Shown here piece after piece: positions 45,710 to 54,474 of a DNA stretch of 64,000 nucleotides. A program made the translations under genes and the position numbers. A model generated the notes under the pieces. It was not told the DNA's origin and searched no databases. It saw nothing but the letters and a program-made list of their open reading frames with translations. The stretch lies in NCBI RefSeq assembly GCF_006782915.1, contig NZ_VCNP01000058.1, positions 124,001-188,000 on the forward strand, written 5' to 3'. Each line of letters begins with the position of its first letter. Within the stretch, counting starts at the first letter, position 1. Origin of the DNA: Streptomyces calvus. Its GTDB lineage: Bacteria; Actinomycetota; Actinomycetes; Streptomycetales; Streptomycetaceae.

Positions 45710-47587
45710 TTACAGGTAGTGCCGCTGCGCGCGCTTGCGGGCGGCGTACGTCCGGTACGCCGCGCGGGTGGAGTCGAGGGCGGAGACCTCGCTGACGGGA
45801 ACGTCCCACCAGCCGTGCGCGGGCGGATTGGGGCCGTACAGGTCGGTCTCGACGTGCACCACGGTGGTGCGGTCGGCGGCCCTGGCCTTCACGACCGCCT
45901 CGCGGAACGTGGCCACGCTGTCCGCGTGCAGCACGTCGGCGCCCAGCGAGGCCGCGTTGGCGGCCAGGTCGACGGGCAGTACACCGCCGTCCAGCAGCCC
46001 CGACCTCTCGTCACGGAAGCGGTAGCGGGTGCCGAAGCGCTGGGAGCCGAGCGCCTCCGAGAGCGAACCGATCGACGCGAAGCCGTGGTTCTGCACCAGC
46101 ACGACGATGACCTTCAGGCCCTCGGAGACCATGGTGACGATCTCCTGCGCCATCATCAGGTAGGAGCCGTCGCCGACCAGGACGACGACCTCCCGTGACG
46201 GGTCGGCCATCTTCGCGCCGACACCGGCGGCCACCTCGTAGCCCATGCAGGAGTAGGCGTACTCGACGTGGTAGGCCTTGGGATCCCGGGCCCGCCACAG
46301 CTGCTGGAGGTCGCCCGGCATGGAGCCGGCGGCGTTGATGACGACGTCGCGGTCGTCGAGGACGTCGTTGAGGACGCCGAGGATCTCCGTCTGCGCGGGC
46401 AGCGGTCCGTGCCCGACGGCGAAGCAGCGGTCCTCGATCTCGCGCGTACGGTCGATCAGTTCACGGGTCCGCCGGCGGTACGCCTCCTCCACCTGCCGGC
46501 CGGCGAGCGCGTCCGCGAGGGCGTCGATGCCCAGCAGGGCGTCCGCGACGAGCGGCTCCGCCGCGTGCTTGACGGCGTCCAGCCGGGCCACGTTGAGGTT
46601 GACGAAGGCGACGCCCGGGTCGCCGAAGACGGTGTGGCTGGCGGTGGTGAAGTCGCTGTAGCGGGTCCCGATGCCGAGGACGACGTCCGCCTCCCGGGCC
46701 AGCTCGTTGGCGGCGAGCGAGCCGGTCGAACCGATGCCCCCGACCGCGCACGGATGGTCCCAGGGCACCGCGCCCTTCCCGGCGTGCGTGTCGGCGACCG
46801 GGATGCCGGTGGCCGCCGCGAACGCGCGCAGCCGCTCCTGCGCACCCGAGTAGACGGTGCCGCCGCCGGCCACGACGAGCGGCCTGCGCGCACCGCGCAG
46901 CAGCCGCGCCGCCCGCTCCACCGCCCGCGGTTCCGGCACCGGACGGCCCACGTGCCACACCCGGCGGCGGAAGAACTCCACCGGCCAGTCGTACGCCTCC
47001 GCCTGCACGTCCTGCGGCAGCGCCAGGGTGACGGCGCCGGTCTCCACGGGATCGGTGAGCACCCGCATCGCCGCGAGCGCCGCCGGGACCAGCTGCTCGG
47101 GACGGGAGACGCGGTCGAAGTACCGGGACACGGACCGGAAGGCGTCGTTGACGGTCACGTCCCCGCCCCGGCCGTCCTCGAGCTGCTGCAGCACCGGGTC
47201 GGCGGCGCGGGTGGCGAACATGTCGCTCGGCAGCAGCAGCACCGGCAGCCGGTTGGTCGTCGCCAGCGCCGCACCGGTGATCATGTTCGTCGAGCCGGGG
47301 CCGGTGGAGGCGGTGCAGGCGAAGGCCGACAGCCGGTCGCGCATCTTCGCGTACGCCACCGCCGCGTGCACCATGCCCTGCTCGTTGCGGGCGAGGTGGT
47401 ACGGCAGGTCGGCCTCCCCGGTGAGGGCCGCCTGGAGCAGCGCCTGGCCGAGACCGGCCACGTTGCCGTGCCCGAAGATGCCCCAGACACCGGGGACCAG
47501 CCGCTGCTCCCGGCCGTCGCGCTCGCTGTACTGGTTCGCCAGGAACCGCACCAGGGCCTGGGCGGTGGTCAGCCGTACGGTGTTCAC
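45710..47587 (-). CDS. iolD: 3D-(3,5/4)-trihydroxycyclohexane-1,2-dione hydrolase (ThDP-dependent)
   Basis: 625 residues. It has the three-domain layout of ThDP enzymes: N-terminal PYR domain (GIFGHGNVAGLGQAL, and the Glu of LARNEQGMVHAA), central domain near 200-340, and C-terminal PP domain with the ThDP/Mg motif GDGSYLMMAQEIVTM and QNHGF. It opens the dione ring to 5-deoxy-glucuronate. The GTG start at 47587 overlaps the previous gene's stop by 4 bases (GTGA), so translation is coupled. Extending the frame further upstream would run through the preceding gene and is not credible. Confidence 0.95.
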   Translation of the reverse strand: MNTVRLTTAQALVRFLANQYSERDGREQRLVPGVWGIFGHGNVAGLGQALLQAALTGEADLPYHLARNEQGMVHAAVAYAKMRDRLSAFACTASTGPGSTNMITGAALATTNRLPVLLLPSDMFATRAADPVLQQLEDGRGGDVTVNDAFRSVSRYFDRVSRPEQLVPAALAAMRVLTDPVETGAVTLALPQDVQAEAYDWPVEFFRRRVWHVGRPVPEPRAVERAARLLRGARRPLVVAGGGTVYSGAQERLRAFAAATGIPVADTHAGKGAVPWDHPCAVGGIGSTGSLAANELAREADVVLGIGTRYSDFTTASHTVFGDPGVAFVNLNVARLDAVKHAAEPLVADALLGIDALADALAGRQVEEAYRRRTRELIDRTREIEDRCFAVGHGPLPAQTEILGVLNDVLDDRDVVINAAGSMPGDLQQLWRARDPKAYHVEYAYSCMGYEVAAGVGAKMADPSREVVVLVGDGSYLMMAQEIVTMVSEGLKVIVVLVQNHGFASIGSLSEALGSQRFGTRYRFRDERSGLLDGGVLPVDLAANAASLGADVLHADSVATFREAVVKARAADRTTVVHVETDLYGPNPPAHGWWDVPVSEVSALDSTRAAYRTYAARKRAQRHYL

Positions 47588-48456
47588 AGCAGGCTCACCG
47601 CCCGGTCCACGGCACCGGCGACGTCGCCGTCCGCGGGGTAGAGCAGGGAACGGCCGACGACCAGGCCCTGCGCGGTGGGCAGGCGCAGCGCCCTGCCCCA
47701 GGAGGCGAACGCCGCCTCGGGGTCGGTGACCTCGCCGCCGAGCAGCAGCGCGGGCAGCGTGGAGGCGGACAGCACGCGTTCCATGCCGTCGACGACCGGC
47801 AGCTTCAGCCAGGTGCAGGCGCTGCTGCGGCCGAGGCCCGAGGCGATGGTGACCGACCTGATCACGGCGTCGGTGGACAGGTCGTTGCGGAGCCGCCCGT
47901 CCCGCCAGACGGACAGGAACGGCTCGACCAGGGCGATCAGCCGGTGGTCGGCGAGCCGGTCGACGGCACGCGCGGTGTTCTCCAGCGCCGACGGGGTCGC
48001 CGGGTCGTCCAGCGCGATACGGGTGAGCATCTTGCCGCCGTCGAAGCCCATCGCGGCGATCGTCTCGGCGTCGTAGCCGGTGAAGCGGTCGTCGATCTCG
48101 AAGACCGAGCCGGCCAGGCCCGCCCGGTTCATCGAGCCGAAGACGCTCTTGCCGTCGAGGACGCCGAGCAGGAGCAGGTCCTCCAGGATGTCGGCGGTGG
48201 CGAGCACACCGGTGACGCCCGGCCGCCGCAGGGCGGTGCACATCCGGTCCAGCAGTTCGAACCGGTCGGCCATGGCCGTCGGGTCGTCGCCGACGGCGTT
48301 GGCGCCGCGCGCCGGATGGTCCGCGGCGATGATCATCGCCTTGCCGTGGTCGCCCAGCGGTGACGTGGCGCGGACCCGCCGCCGGGCCGCCTCCGCGACG
48401 GCGCCCGGGCCGCCGACCCTGGCCGTCACGATCCGCTTCACTTCGTCAGGCAGCAC
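47584..48456 (-). CDS. Class I aldolase-like protein (Cgl0158 family), likely DKGP aldolase
   Basis: 290 residues, TIM-barrel. IIAADHPARGAN near the N-terminus and the Lys of GGKMLTRI or TWLKLPVVDG are candidate Schiff-base sites. The protein fits the Cgl0158 family found in actinobacterial inositol operons, where it probably replaces IolJ by splitting 2-deoxy-5-keto-gluconate-6-phosphate. The GTG start at 48456 has GAGGTG upstream and overlaps the end of iolC by 11 bases; GTG at 48441 has no ribosome site. In many Streptomyces operons iolB comes next, but here iolD follows directly. Confidence 0.8.
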   Translation of the reverse strand: MLPDEVKRIVTARVGGPGAVAEAARRRVRATSPLGDHGKAMIIAADHPARGANAVGDDPTAMADRFELLDRMCTALRRPGVTGVLATADILEDLLLLGVLDGKSVFGSMNRAGLAGSVFEIDDRFTGYDAETIAAMGFDGGKMLTRIALDDPATPSALENTARAVDRLADHRLIALVEPFLSVWRDGRLRNDLSTDAVIRSVTIASGLGRSSACTWLKLPVVDGMERVLSASTLPALLLGGEVTDPEAAFASWGRALRLPTAQGLVVGRSLLYPADGDVAGAVDRAVSLL

Positions 48457-49399
48457 GCTGCACCTCGCCGAGCCGGGCGTGGACCTCGTCCCCGGTGGGC
48501 ATGGCGTCGGAGCAGGCCAGCCGGCCCGCGACGATCGCGCCGGCCGCGTTGGCGAACGCCACCGTGCGGCGCGTGTCCCAGCCGGAGAGCAGCCCGTGGC
48601 ACAGGGCGCCGCCGAACGCGTCCCCGGCGCCGAGCCCGTTGACCACGTCCACCGGTACCGGCGGCAGCTCCACCGCGGTGCCGTCGGCGTCCACGGCCAG
48701 CACGCCCTCCGGCCCCCGCTTGACCACCGCCAGCTCCACCCCGGCGGCCAGCAGCGCCCGCGCCGCGGCGTAGGGCTCGTGCTCGCCGGTGGCGACGGCG
48801 CACTCCTCCAGGTTGCCGACGGCGACGGTGGCGTGCCGCAGTGCCTCGGCGTAGGCGGCGCGGGCGGCGTCGCGGTCCGGCCAGAACACCGTGCGCCAGT
48901 CGAGGTCGAAGACGGTCGGGCCCGCTCCGGCCCGGTGCTCCAGGGCGGCCAGGGTGGCCGAGCGGCTCGGCTCCTCGCTCAGCCCGGTGCCGGTCATCCA
49001 GAACAGCGCGGCGTCGCGGACCGCCGTCAGGTCCAGCTCGTCGGCACGGATGTCCAGGTCGGGGGCCTTGGGCAGCCGGTAGAAGTAGAGCGGGAAGTCG
49101 TCCGGCGGGAAGATCTCGCAGAAGGTGACCGGGGTCGGTGCCACGTCCGACAGCCCGACGAGGCGGCTGTCGACGCCGTACCCGTCGAGGGCCTCGCGGA
49201 CGAAGGTCCCGAAGGGGTCCCGGCCCGTCTTGGTGATCACGGCGGCGCTGTGCCCGAGGCGCGCGGCGGCGACGGCGACGTTGGTGGGGCTGCCGCCGAG
49301 GTATTTGCCGAAGGAGGTGACGGCCGCCAGGCCGACGCCTGTCTGGAGCGGGTACACGTCCACCCCCACTCGGCCCATGGTCAGCACGTCGAACGGCAT
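48446..49399 (-). CDS. iolC: 5-dehydro-2-deoxygluconokinase
   Basis: 317 residues, PfkB ribokinase family. GGSPTNVAVAAARLG and the catalytic-base/anion-hole motif GLGAGDAFGGAL are both complete. It phosphorylates 2-deoxy-5-keto-gluconate before the aldolase step. It is the first gene of the inositol operon; AAGGGA lies 9 bases before the ATG. An elaborate palindromic element begins 34 bases upstream. Confidence 0.93.
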   Translation of the reverse strand: MPFDVLTMGRVGVDVYPLQTGVGLAAVTSFGKYLGGSPTNVAVAAARLGHSAAVITKTGRDPFGTFVREALDGYGVDSRLVGLSDVAPTPVTFCEIFPPDDFPLYFYRLPKAPDLDIRADELDLTAVRDAALFWMTGTGLSEEPSRSATLAALEHRAGAGPTVFDLDWRTVFWPDRDAARAAYAEALRHATVAVGNLEECAVATGEHEPYAAARALLAAGVELAVVKRGPEGVLAVDADGTAVELPPVPVDVVNGLGAGDAFGGALCHGLLSGWDTRRTVAFANAAGAIVAGRLACSDAMPTGDEVHARLGEVQRAA

Positions 49400-49433
49400 C
49401 AGGCGATTTCCCTTCGCTCCGGGGGACTCCGGC

Positions 49434-49470
49434 TACTGGCGCGCTCTACTAGCGCGCTCTAGTGCCAGTA
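49434..49470. promoter_or_regulatory. Nested operator-like element upstream of iolC
   Basis: TACTGGC (49434-49440) is repeated inverted as GCCAGTA (49464-49470). Inside lies ACTAG-N6-CTAGT (49448-49463), and GCGCGCTCTA occurs twice in direct repeat (49439 and 49452). This complexity 35-70 bases before the first gene suggests a GntR- or LacI-type inositol repressor site. The regulator is not encoded in this window. Confidence 0.65.
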
Positions 49471-49558
49471 CGATGGCGGCGGTCCGTATGTCATGTCAAT
49501 AGGTTGTTACCGAGGGATTTCGTGAACGGCCGTCGGGCGTTCAGCCGCCGCCGGAGCC

Positions 49559-50506
49559 TCAGCCGAGCGTGATCCGCGCGACGACCGGCAGGTGGTCGCT
49601 GCCGGTGGCCGGCAGGGTGGCGATGTGGCCGACGGTCGCCGAGCGGGCCATGACCTGGTCGATCCGGACCAGCGGAAGGGCGGCGGGGAAGCTCGGCGCG
49701 AAGCCCCGCTCGGCCTCCTCCAGCCGCGAGGTCAACGGGTCCAGACCGCGGTCGTCGACGCTGCCGTTGAGGTCACCGAGCAACAGCACCGTCTCCTGCT
49801 CCTCGGCCTCGACGGCCCGGCCCAGCGCGGCCGCGCTCTCGTCCCGCAGGGCCGACGCGAACCCGCTCGCCCGCAGCCGCACCGACGGCAGATGGGCGAC
49901 GTGGACCGCCACGTCACCGTGCGGCGTGTGCGCCACGGCCCGCAGCCCCCGGCTCCAGGGCCCCGTGATCCCCCGGGGCCTGATGTCCAGCACCCGGACG
50001 TCGGACAGCGGGTACCTCGACCAGAGCCCCACGGTCCCGCGGACCGCGTGGTGCGGCAGGGCCGGGCCCAGGGTCCGCCGGTAGGCGGGCAGCGCCCGCG
50101 GCACCAGCTCCTGCAGTGCGACGAGGTCGGGCCCGGCGCCGACGAGAACCCGCGCCGTGCCGACGGGATCGGCGTTGGTGTCGCCGACGTTGTGCTGCAC
50201 CACGAGCAGGTCGCGCTCACCGGACGCGGGCAGCAGCAGCCCGCCGAAGCGGTCGGTCCACGCCGCCACCGGAAGCAGCAGCGCCACCAGCGCGACGGGG
50301 GAGCGGCGCACCAGCGCCAGGACCAGGAGCACCACGAGCGCCGGCCCGAGCCACGGCAGGAACGACTCCAGCAGACTGCCCGCGCGCACCAGGGAGTTGG
50401 GCACCACACGCGGGAACGCCAGCAGCACGGCAGTCAGCACCGCGCACACCGCGATCGGCCGCCCCCGGCCCGCGTACCGGACACGACGCGTCCCCTCCTG
50501 CCCCAT
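49559..50506 (-). CDS. Endonuclease/exonuclease/phosphatase-family membrane protein
   Basis: 315 residues. About three membrane helices occupy residues 18-95 (VCAVLTAVLLAF, LGPALVVLLVLALV, VALVALLLPVAAW). A C-terminal EEP domain follows with LLVVQHNVGD, the Glu of LVALQELVP, LLLGDLNGS and GSDHLPV, which include the metal and catalytic His/Asp residues. It is probably a membrane-anchored outward-facing phosphodiesterase or nuclease; its substrate is unknown. GGGAG lies only 1 base before the ATG, so a start a few codons inside (GTG of VRYAGRG) is possible. It follows the PP2C gene on the same strand by 73 bases. Confidence 0.85.
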   Translation of the reverse strand: MGQEGTRRVRYAGRGRPIAVCAVLTAVLLAFPRVVPNSLVRAGSLLESFLPWLGPALVVLLVLALVRRSPVALVALLLPVAAWTDRFGGLLLPASGERDLLVVQHNVGDTNADPVGTARVLVGAGPDLVALQELVPRALPAYRRTLGPALPHHAVRGTVGLWSRYPLSDVRVLDIRPRGITGPWSRGLRAVAHTPHGDVAVHVAHLPSVRLRASGFASALRDESAAALGRAVEAEEQETVLLLGDLNGSVDDRGLDPLTSRLEEAERGFAPSFPAALPLVRIDQVMARSATVGHIATLPATGSDHLPVVARITLG

Positions 50507-50579
50507 GCTCCCGAGGACGGGCCCGCGGCCGTTCCGGTTGCCGTCCGCGCCCGTCCGTGACGGGTGACACCCGCCCGGC

Positions 50580-53198
50580 TCAGTCCGGTGGCGTCGGCCG
50601 CAGCGCCAGAACGGCGATGTCGTCCTCGCTGTCCGCGCCGTGACCGATCAGCAGCTCGTCGCAGAACACGTCGAGGGGCTCGCGGGCCAGCGCGGCGGCG
50701 TGCCGGCGCAGCCGCTCCAGGGAGTCGTCCAGGTGCTCGGCCCGGCGCTCGATCAGGCCGTCGGTGTACAGCAGCACCGTCGCGTTCGGCGGGAGTTCGT
50801 ACCGGGCCCGGGGACGGGGCAGGCCGGGGCTCACCCCGAGCAGCAGTCCCGAGGCGTCGTCCAGGTAGTGGGTGCGGCCGTCCGCGCCGATCAGCAGCGG
50901 CGGCGGGTGCCCGGCGGAGGAGAGCAGCAGCTCCCAGGGGCCCTGCTCCGGGCCTTTGACCAGCGCGTAGATGCAGGTGGCGGTGGACTCTGGGTACAGC
51001 GTGTGGCTGGCCATGTCCAGGCGGCGCAACACGATCTCGGGCGGCTCCTGACGGTCCACGGCGATGCCCCGCAGCATGCTGCGCAGCTGGCTCATCGCGA
51101 TGGCCGCGTCCAGGTTGTGCCCGGCGACGTCCCCGATGACCAGCGCCGTGTCCCCGTTGGGCAGCACGAAGCTGTCGTACCAGTCACCGCCGACCTGGGC
51201 GGTCGTCGACGACGCGGCGTACCGGGCGGCCAGCCGCAGCGGCCCGACCGCGGGCAGCACCGACAGCAGCGAATGCTGGAGCCGCTCGGCGATGTCACGC
51301 GTCTCCTGGTACAGGCGCGCGTTGTCCACGCCCAGCGCCAGACCGCCCACCAGGTCGTTGACGAGCGCCAGGTCCTCCTCCGTGAACGGCCGGTCCCGGC
51401 CGCGCCGGGCGACGGTGAGGGCACCGATGACCTGCCTGCGGGCCCGCAGCGGCGCGACGACCGCGCTGTCCGCGCCCATGGAGCGGAACAGCCCCAGGTA
51501 GTGGGCGTCCAGCGGGCTCGCCACCTCGGCGGGCGGCGGAGGCCCGGTCAGCAGCAGCGGGCCCGCCCCGCGCAGCGCCCGCGCCAGCGGCCCACGCGCG
51601 GTGTCGGACACCGCGGGCAGCCGGCCCTCGTACTCCCCGGAGCGCGGATCGCGCCCGAGGCGGTGGACCACCGAGACCCGTTCCACCTGCCCGTCGTCGA
51701 CGATCAGGTCCACCGCGCACCAGTCGGCCAGGCGCTCGGTGAGGATCCGGCCCACCCCCCGCAGCCCCTCCTCCAGGTTCGGCGCGTTGCTCAGCGCGGT
51801 CGCCGTGTCGGCCAGCAGTGTCAGCCGCTCCAGCGCCGACCGGTCGGCCCGTCCCGGCACCCCGCCGCCGGCCGGGGCGGGCGTGCGCTCCGGCTCCCGG
51901 CGCACCGCGGATCTGGCCCGCCCGCCCGGCCGGGCGGAGGGGCCGGGAGCGGACGCCCGCGGAACGAGCTGGGCGACGAAGACGGTACGGCCGTCGGCCG
52001 TCTCCTGCGGCTGGATGATCAGACGCACCGGAACCAGCCGCCCGTCGTGGTGCAGCGCGGGCAGCGGCACCGAGCGGCCCAGGATCCGGGGCCGGCCGCT
52101 CAGCAGCAGCGACGTGAACGCCGCGATGTGCCGCCGGCGCAGGTGCTCGGGGATCAGCGTGGTGAGCGGCAGGCCGACGAGCTCCTCCACCTGCCAGCCG
52201 AGCAGGTCCGCGGCCGGCCCGTTGACTGCGATGATCCGGTTCCGTTCGTCGGCGGCGATCGTCGGCACCCGGCCCGCCCGCACCTGCTCCGGCTCCCACG
52301 GCACCTGCTCCGAGGAACTGGCGCCGGGCTCCCCGGGCACCACCGTCCACGCCGTGGGCTCCGCCCCCGCGAGCTGGCCGACGATCTCGTCGAGCAGCCA
52401 CTGCTGGAAGAGCAGCTGACGGGGCAGCGCCGGGAGGGTCAGCAGCCGCTCCTCGCGAGCGCCGTCCTCGGCCAGCTCGAGCACCGCGCGCAGCGTCCGC
52501 ACCGACGGCCCGGCGTCCGGCGGCAGCGACAGCGGCAGCGAACGGACGGCCTCACCGGCCGGCCGCCGCAACGCGTCCGTCACCGCCGCGGTGATCAGGT
52601 TGCTGGTGTCGTGGGCGACGGCGAGGTCCTGCGGCGGCACCACGATGCCGTGGCCCTCGGCGGCGGCCAGGCCGACCTCGCGCAGCAGGGCGTGCCGGTG
52701 CTGCTGCGCCGCCGTGCACAGCGCCGTCGGCACGTCCAGCAACGTCACGGTCGGGCCGGTGCCGGCCGGCGCCCCGGCGGGCTCCCAGTCGTCCGGGTGC
52801 CGGGGCGGCCCTCCGGGGCGCAGCTCGAACCAGACCGACTTGCCGTCGCCGTCCGTCTCCACGCCGCGCCGCGAGGCCAGCCGCGCGACCAGCGGCAGAC
52901 CCTGCCCGGTCCCGGAGTACGGAGGGCTGCCGTACGGCACGAGCGCCCGGTCCGGCCGGCCGTCGCTGACCCGCACCCGGACGGTGCCCGCCTCGGCGCG
53001 GGCCGTCACCTCGACCTCCGTGCGGGCATGCAGCACCGCGTTGGTCACCAGCTCGCTGACCAACAGCTGTGCGGTGTCCACCAGGTCCGGCGCGACATCG
53101 CCCAGGGCGTCCCGCACGAATCGCCGGGCCTCGGCCGCACTCTTCGGTGCCGCAGGGAACCGGTACGACGGTGTTCCACGGGCGATGACGTCGCGCAT
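50580..53198 (-). CDS. Multidomain regulator: HATPase-PAS-GAF-PP2C (SpoIIE) phosphatase
   Basis: 872 residues, cytoplasmic. Domains in order: RsbW-like anti-sigma kinase ATPase (about 20-130; LLVSELVTNAVLHAR, GTGQGLPLV); ~130 residues of unclear fold; PAS (about 300-415; IIAVNGPAADLLGW); GAF (about 470-620); SpoIIE/PP2C serine phosphatase (about 640-870; GGDWYDSF, GDVAGHNLDAA, YTDGLIERR, SEDDIAVLAL). It probably acts on anti-anti-sigma factors in a stress or sporulation partner-switch. The ATG at 53198 has GAGGG close upstream; a frame 28 codons longer has no ribosome site. Such fused proteins are abundant in Streptomyces and nothing ties this one to the polyene genes. Confidence 0.88.
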   Translation of the reverse strand: MRDVIARGTPSYRFPAAPKSAAEARRFVRDALGDVAPDLVDTAQLLVSELVTNAVLHARTEVEVTARAEAGTVRVRVSDGRPDRALVPYGSPPYSGTGQGLPLVARLASRRGVETDGDGKSVWFELRPGGPPRHPDDWEPAGAPAGTGPTVTLLDVPTALCTAAQQHRHALLREVGLAAAEGHGIVVPPQDLAVAHDTSNLITAAVTDALRRPAGEAVRSLPLSLPPDAGPSVRTLRAVLELAEDGAREERLLTLPALPRQLLFQQWLLDEIVGQLAGAEPTAWTVVPGEPGASSSEQVPWEPEQVRAGRVPTIAADERNRIIAVNGPAADLLGWQVEELVGLPLTTLIPEHLRRRHIAAFTSLLLSGRPRILGRSVPLPALHHDGRLVPVRLIIQPQETADGRTVFVAQLVPRASAPGPSARPGGRARSAVRREPERTPAPAGGGVPGRADRSALERLTLLADTATALSNAPNLEEGLRGVGRILTERLADWCAVDLIVDDGQVERVSVVHRLGRDPRSGEYEGRLPAVSDTARGPLARALRGAGPLLLTGPPPPAEVASPLDAHYLGLFRSMGADSAVVAPLRARRQVIGALTVARRGRDRPFTEEDLALVNDLVGGLALGVDNARLYQETRDIAERLQHSLLSVLPAVGPLRLAARYAASSTTAQVGGDWYDSFVLPNGDTALVIGDVAGHNLDAAIAMSQLRSMLRGIAVDRQEPPEIVLRRLDMASHTLYPESTATCIYALVKGPEQGPWELLLSSAGHPPPLLIGADGRTHYLDDASGLLLGVSPGLPRPRARYELPPNATVLLYTDGLIERRAEHLDDSLERLRRHAAALAREPLDVFCDELLIGHGADSEDDIAVLALRPTPPD

Positions 53199-53324
53199 GC
53201 CCTCAGTCTGCCCCCACCCGGCCCGGCCGTCCTCGGCCGACACGGTGCGGCGGCGCCGGACGCACGCCCCCCGCGCGGGCATCCCGGGCGATCACCGGAC
53301 CCGCGGGCCCCATAAAGTGCCCCC

Positions 53325-54422
53325 ATGTCTGCGACGTTGAACGCGGGGAGAACCCGCGCCGCGCTGCGCACCTCGGCGCGCATCTCCGGCGAGCTGCTGC
53401 TGGTCCTGGTGGCGGCCGCGGTGGTCCTGTGGCTGCTGGGCCGCATGTGGTCGGTGGTCTGGCCCCTGATAGTCGGTCTCCTGCTCACCACGCTGACCTG
53501 GCCCCCGGCCCGTTTCCTGCGGCGGCGCGGTCTGCCTCCCGCGCTGGTCGCGTCCCTGGTGACCGTGCTGTTCCTGGTGGTGGCCGCGGGCACGGTGGCG
53601 CTGATCGCGGTGCCCGTGGCCTCGCAGTCCGGTGAGCTGACCGACGGCGTGGTCGAGGGCATCCAGCGGCTGCGGGAGTGGGCCGCCGGGCCGCCGCTGA
53701 ACATCGGCGAGGAACGCATCGCCGGCGCCTTCGACACCGCGACGGCCCGCGTCCAGGACAGCGCCGGAACCATCGTCAGCACGGTCGTCACGGGCGTGAG
53801 CACCGTCTTCAACGGTGTGCTGACGGCCGTGCTGGGGCTCTTCCTGATGTTCTTCTTCCTCAAGGACGGCCCGCGCTTCCTGCCCTGGCTCCGCAGGCAG
53901 CTCCCCGGCCGGCTCGCCACCGACGTCCCGGTCGTGGCCGCGCGCTGCTGGAACACCCTGGGCGCGTTCGTGCGGTCGCAGGCGCTCGTCGGTCTGATCG
54001 ACGCCGTGCTGATCGGCCTGGGCCTGTGGTTCCTCGGCGTTCCGCTGGTGCTGCCGCTGGCGGTCCTCACGTTCGTGGCCGCGTTCGTGCCCATCATCGG
54101 CGCCCTGTTCGCCGGCCTGGTCGCGGTGCTGATCGCGCTGGTGTCCAACGGGGTGACGGACGCGCTGATCGTGCTGGCCCTCATCGTCGCGGTGCAGCAG
54201 ATCGAGGGCAACGTCCTCCAGCCCATGATCCAGAGCCGCGGGCTCGGCCTGCACGCGGCGGTCGTCCTGCTCGCCGTCACCCTGGGCGGCAGCCTCGCCG
54301 GCATCGTCGGCAGCCTGCTCGCCGTACCGGTGGCCGCGCTGGTCGCGGTCGTCTGGAACTATCTGCGCGAGCAGCTCACCGACCCGCCGCGGGAACCGGC
54401 GGCCGACGGGTCGGCCGGATGA
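53325..54422 (+). CDS. AI-2E family membrane transporter
   Basis: 365 residues with eight likely membrane segments. It starts with the helices LLLVLVAAAVVLWLLG and WPLIVGLLLTTL, and a long extramembrane segment near 100-160 is followed by FFLKDGPRFLPWL. The C-terminal GNVLQPMIQSRGLGLHAAVVLLAV matches the AI-2E/PerM family. The substrate in actinomycetes is unknown; the family name comes from autoinducer-2 export in E. coli. No clear ribosome site precedes the ATG, which suggests a near-leaderless or weakly translated mRNA. It diverges from the PP2C gene by 126 bases. Confidence 0.88.
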   Translation: MSATLNAGRTRAALRTSARISGELLLVLVAAAVVLWLLGRMWSVVWPLIVGLLLTTLTWPPARFLRRRGLPPALVASLVTVLFLVVAAGTVALIAVPVASQSGELTDGVVEGIQRLREWAAGPPLNIGEERIAGAFDTATARVQDSAGTIVSTVVTGVSTVFNGVLTAVLGLFLMFFFLKDGPRFLPWLRRQLPGRLATDVPVVAARCWNTLGAFVRSQALVGLIDAVLIGLGLWFLGVPLVLPLAVLTFVAAFVPIIGALFAGLVAVLIALVSNGVTDALIVLALIVAVQQIEGNVLQPMIQSRGLGLHAAVVLLAVTLGGSLAGIVGSLLAVPVAALVAVVWNYLREQLTDPPREPAADGSAG

Positions 54423-54474
54423 CCGGCGGCACGGCACACCGCACCTCGGGACCGCGACCGACAGGAGCCCTTCG

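Noticed and set aside
42065..46198. 1377-codon plus-strand open frame across the inositol operon
   Set aside because: It lies opposite four well-supported genes (iolT, iolE-like, iolA, iolD), is rich in His/Arg/Gln without domains, and spans their gene borders.
47588..48241. Extended iolD starting far upstream
   Set aside because: The extension would overlap the aldolase gene throughout. The GTGA overlap at 47584-47587 and homology to IolD N-termini fix the start.
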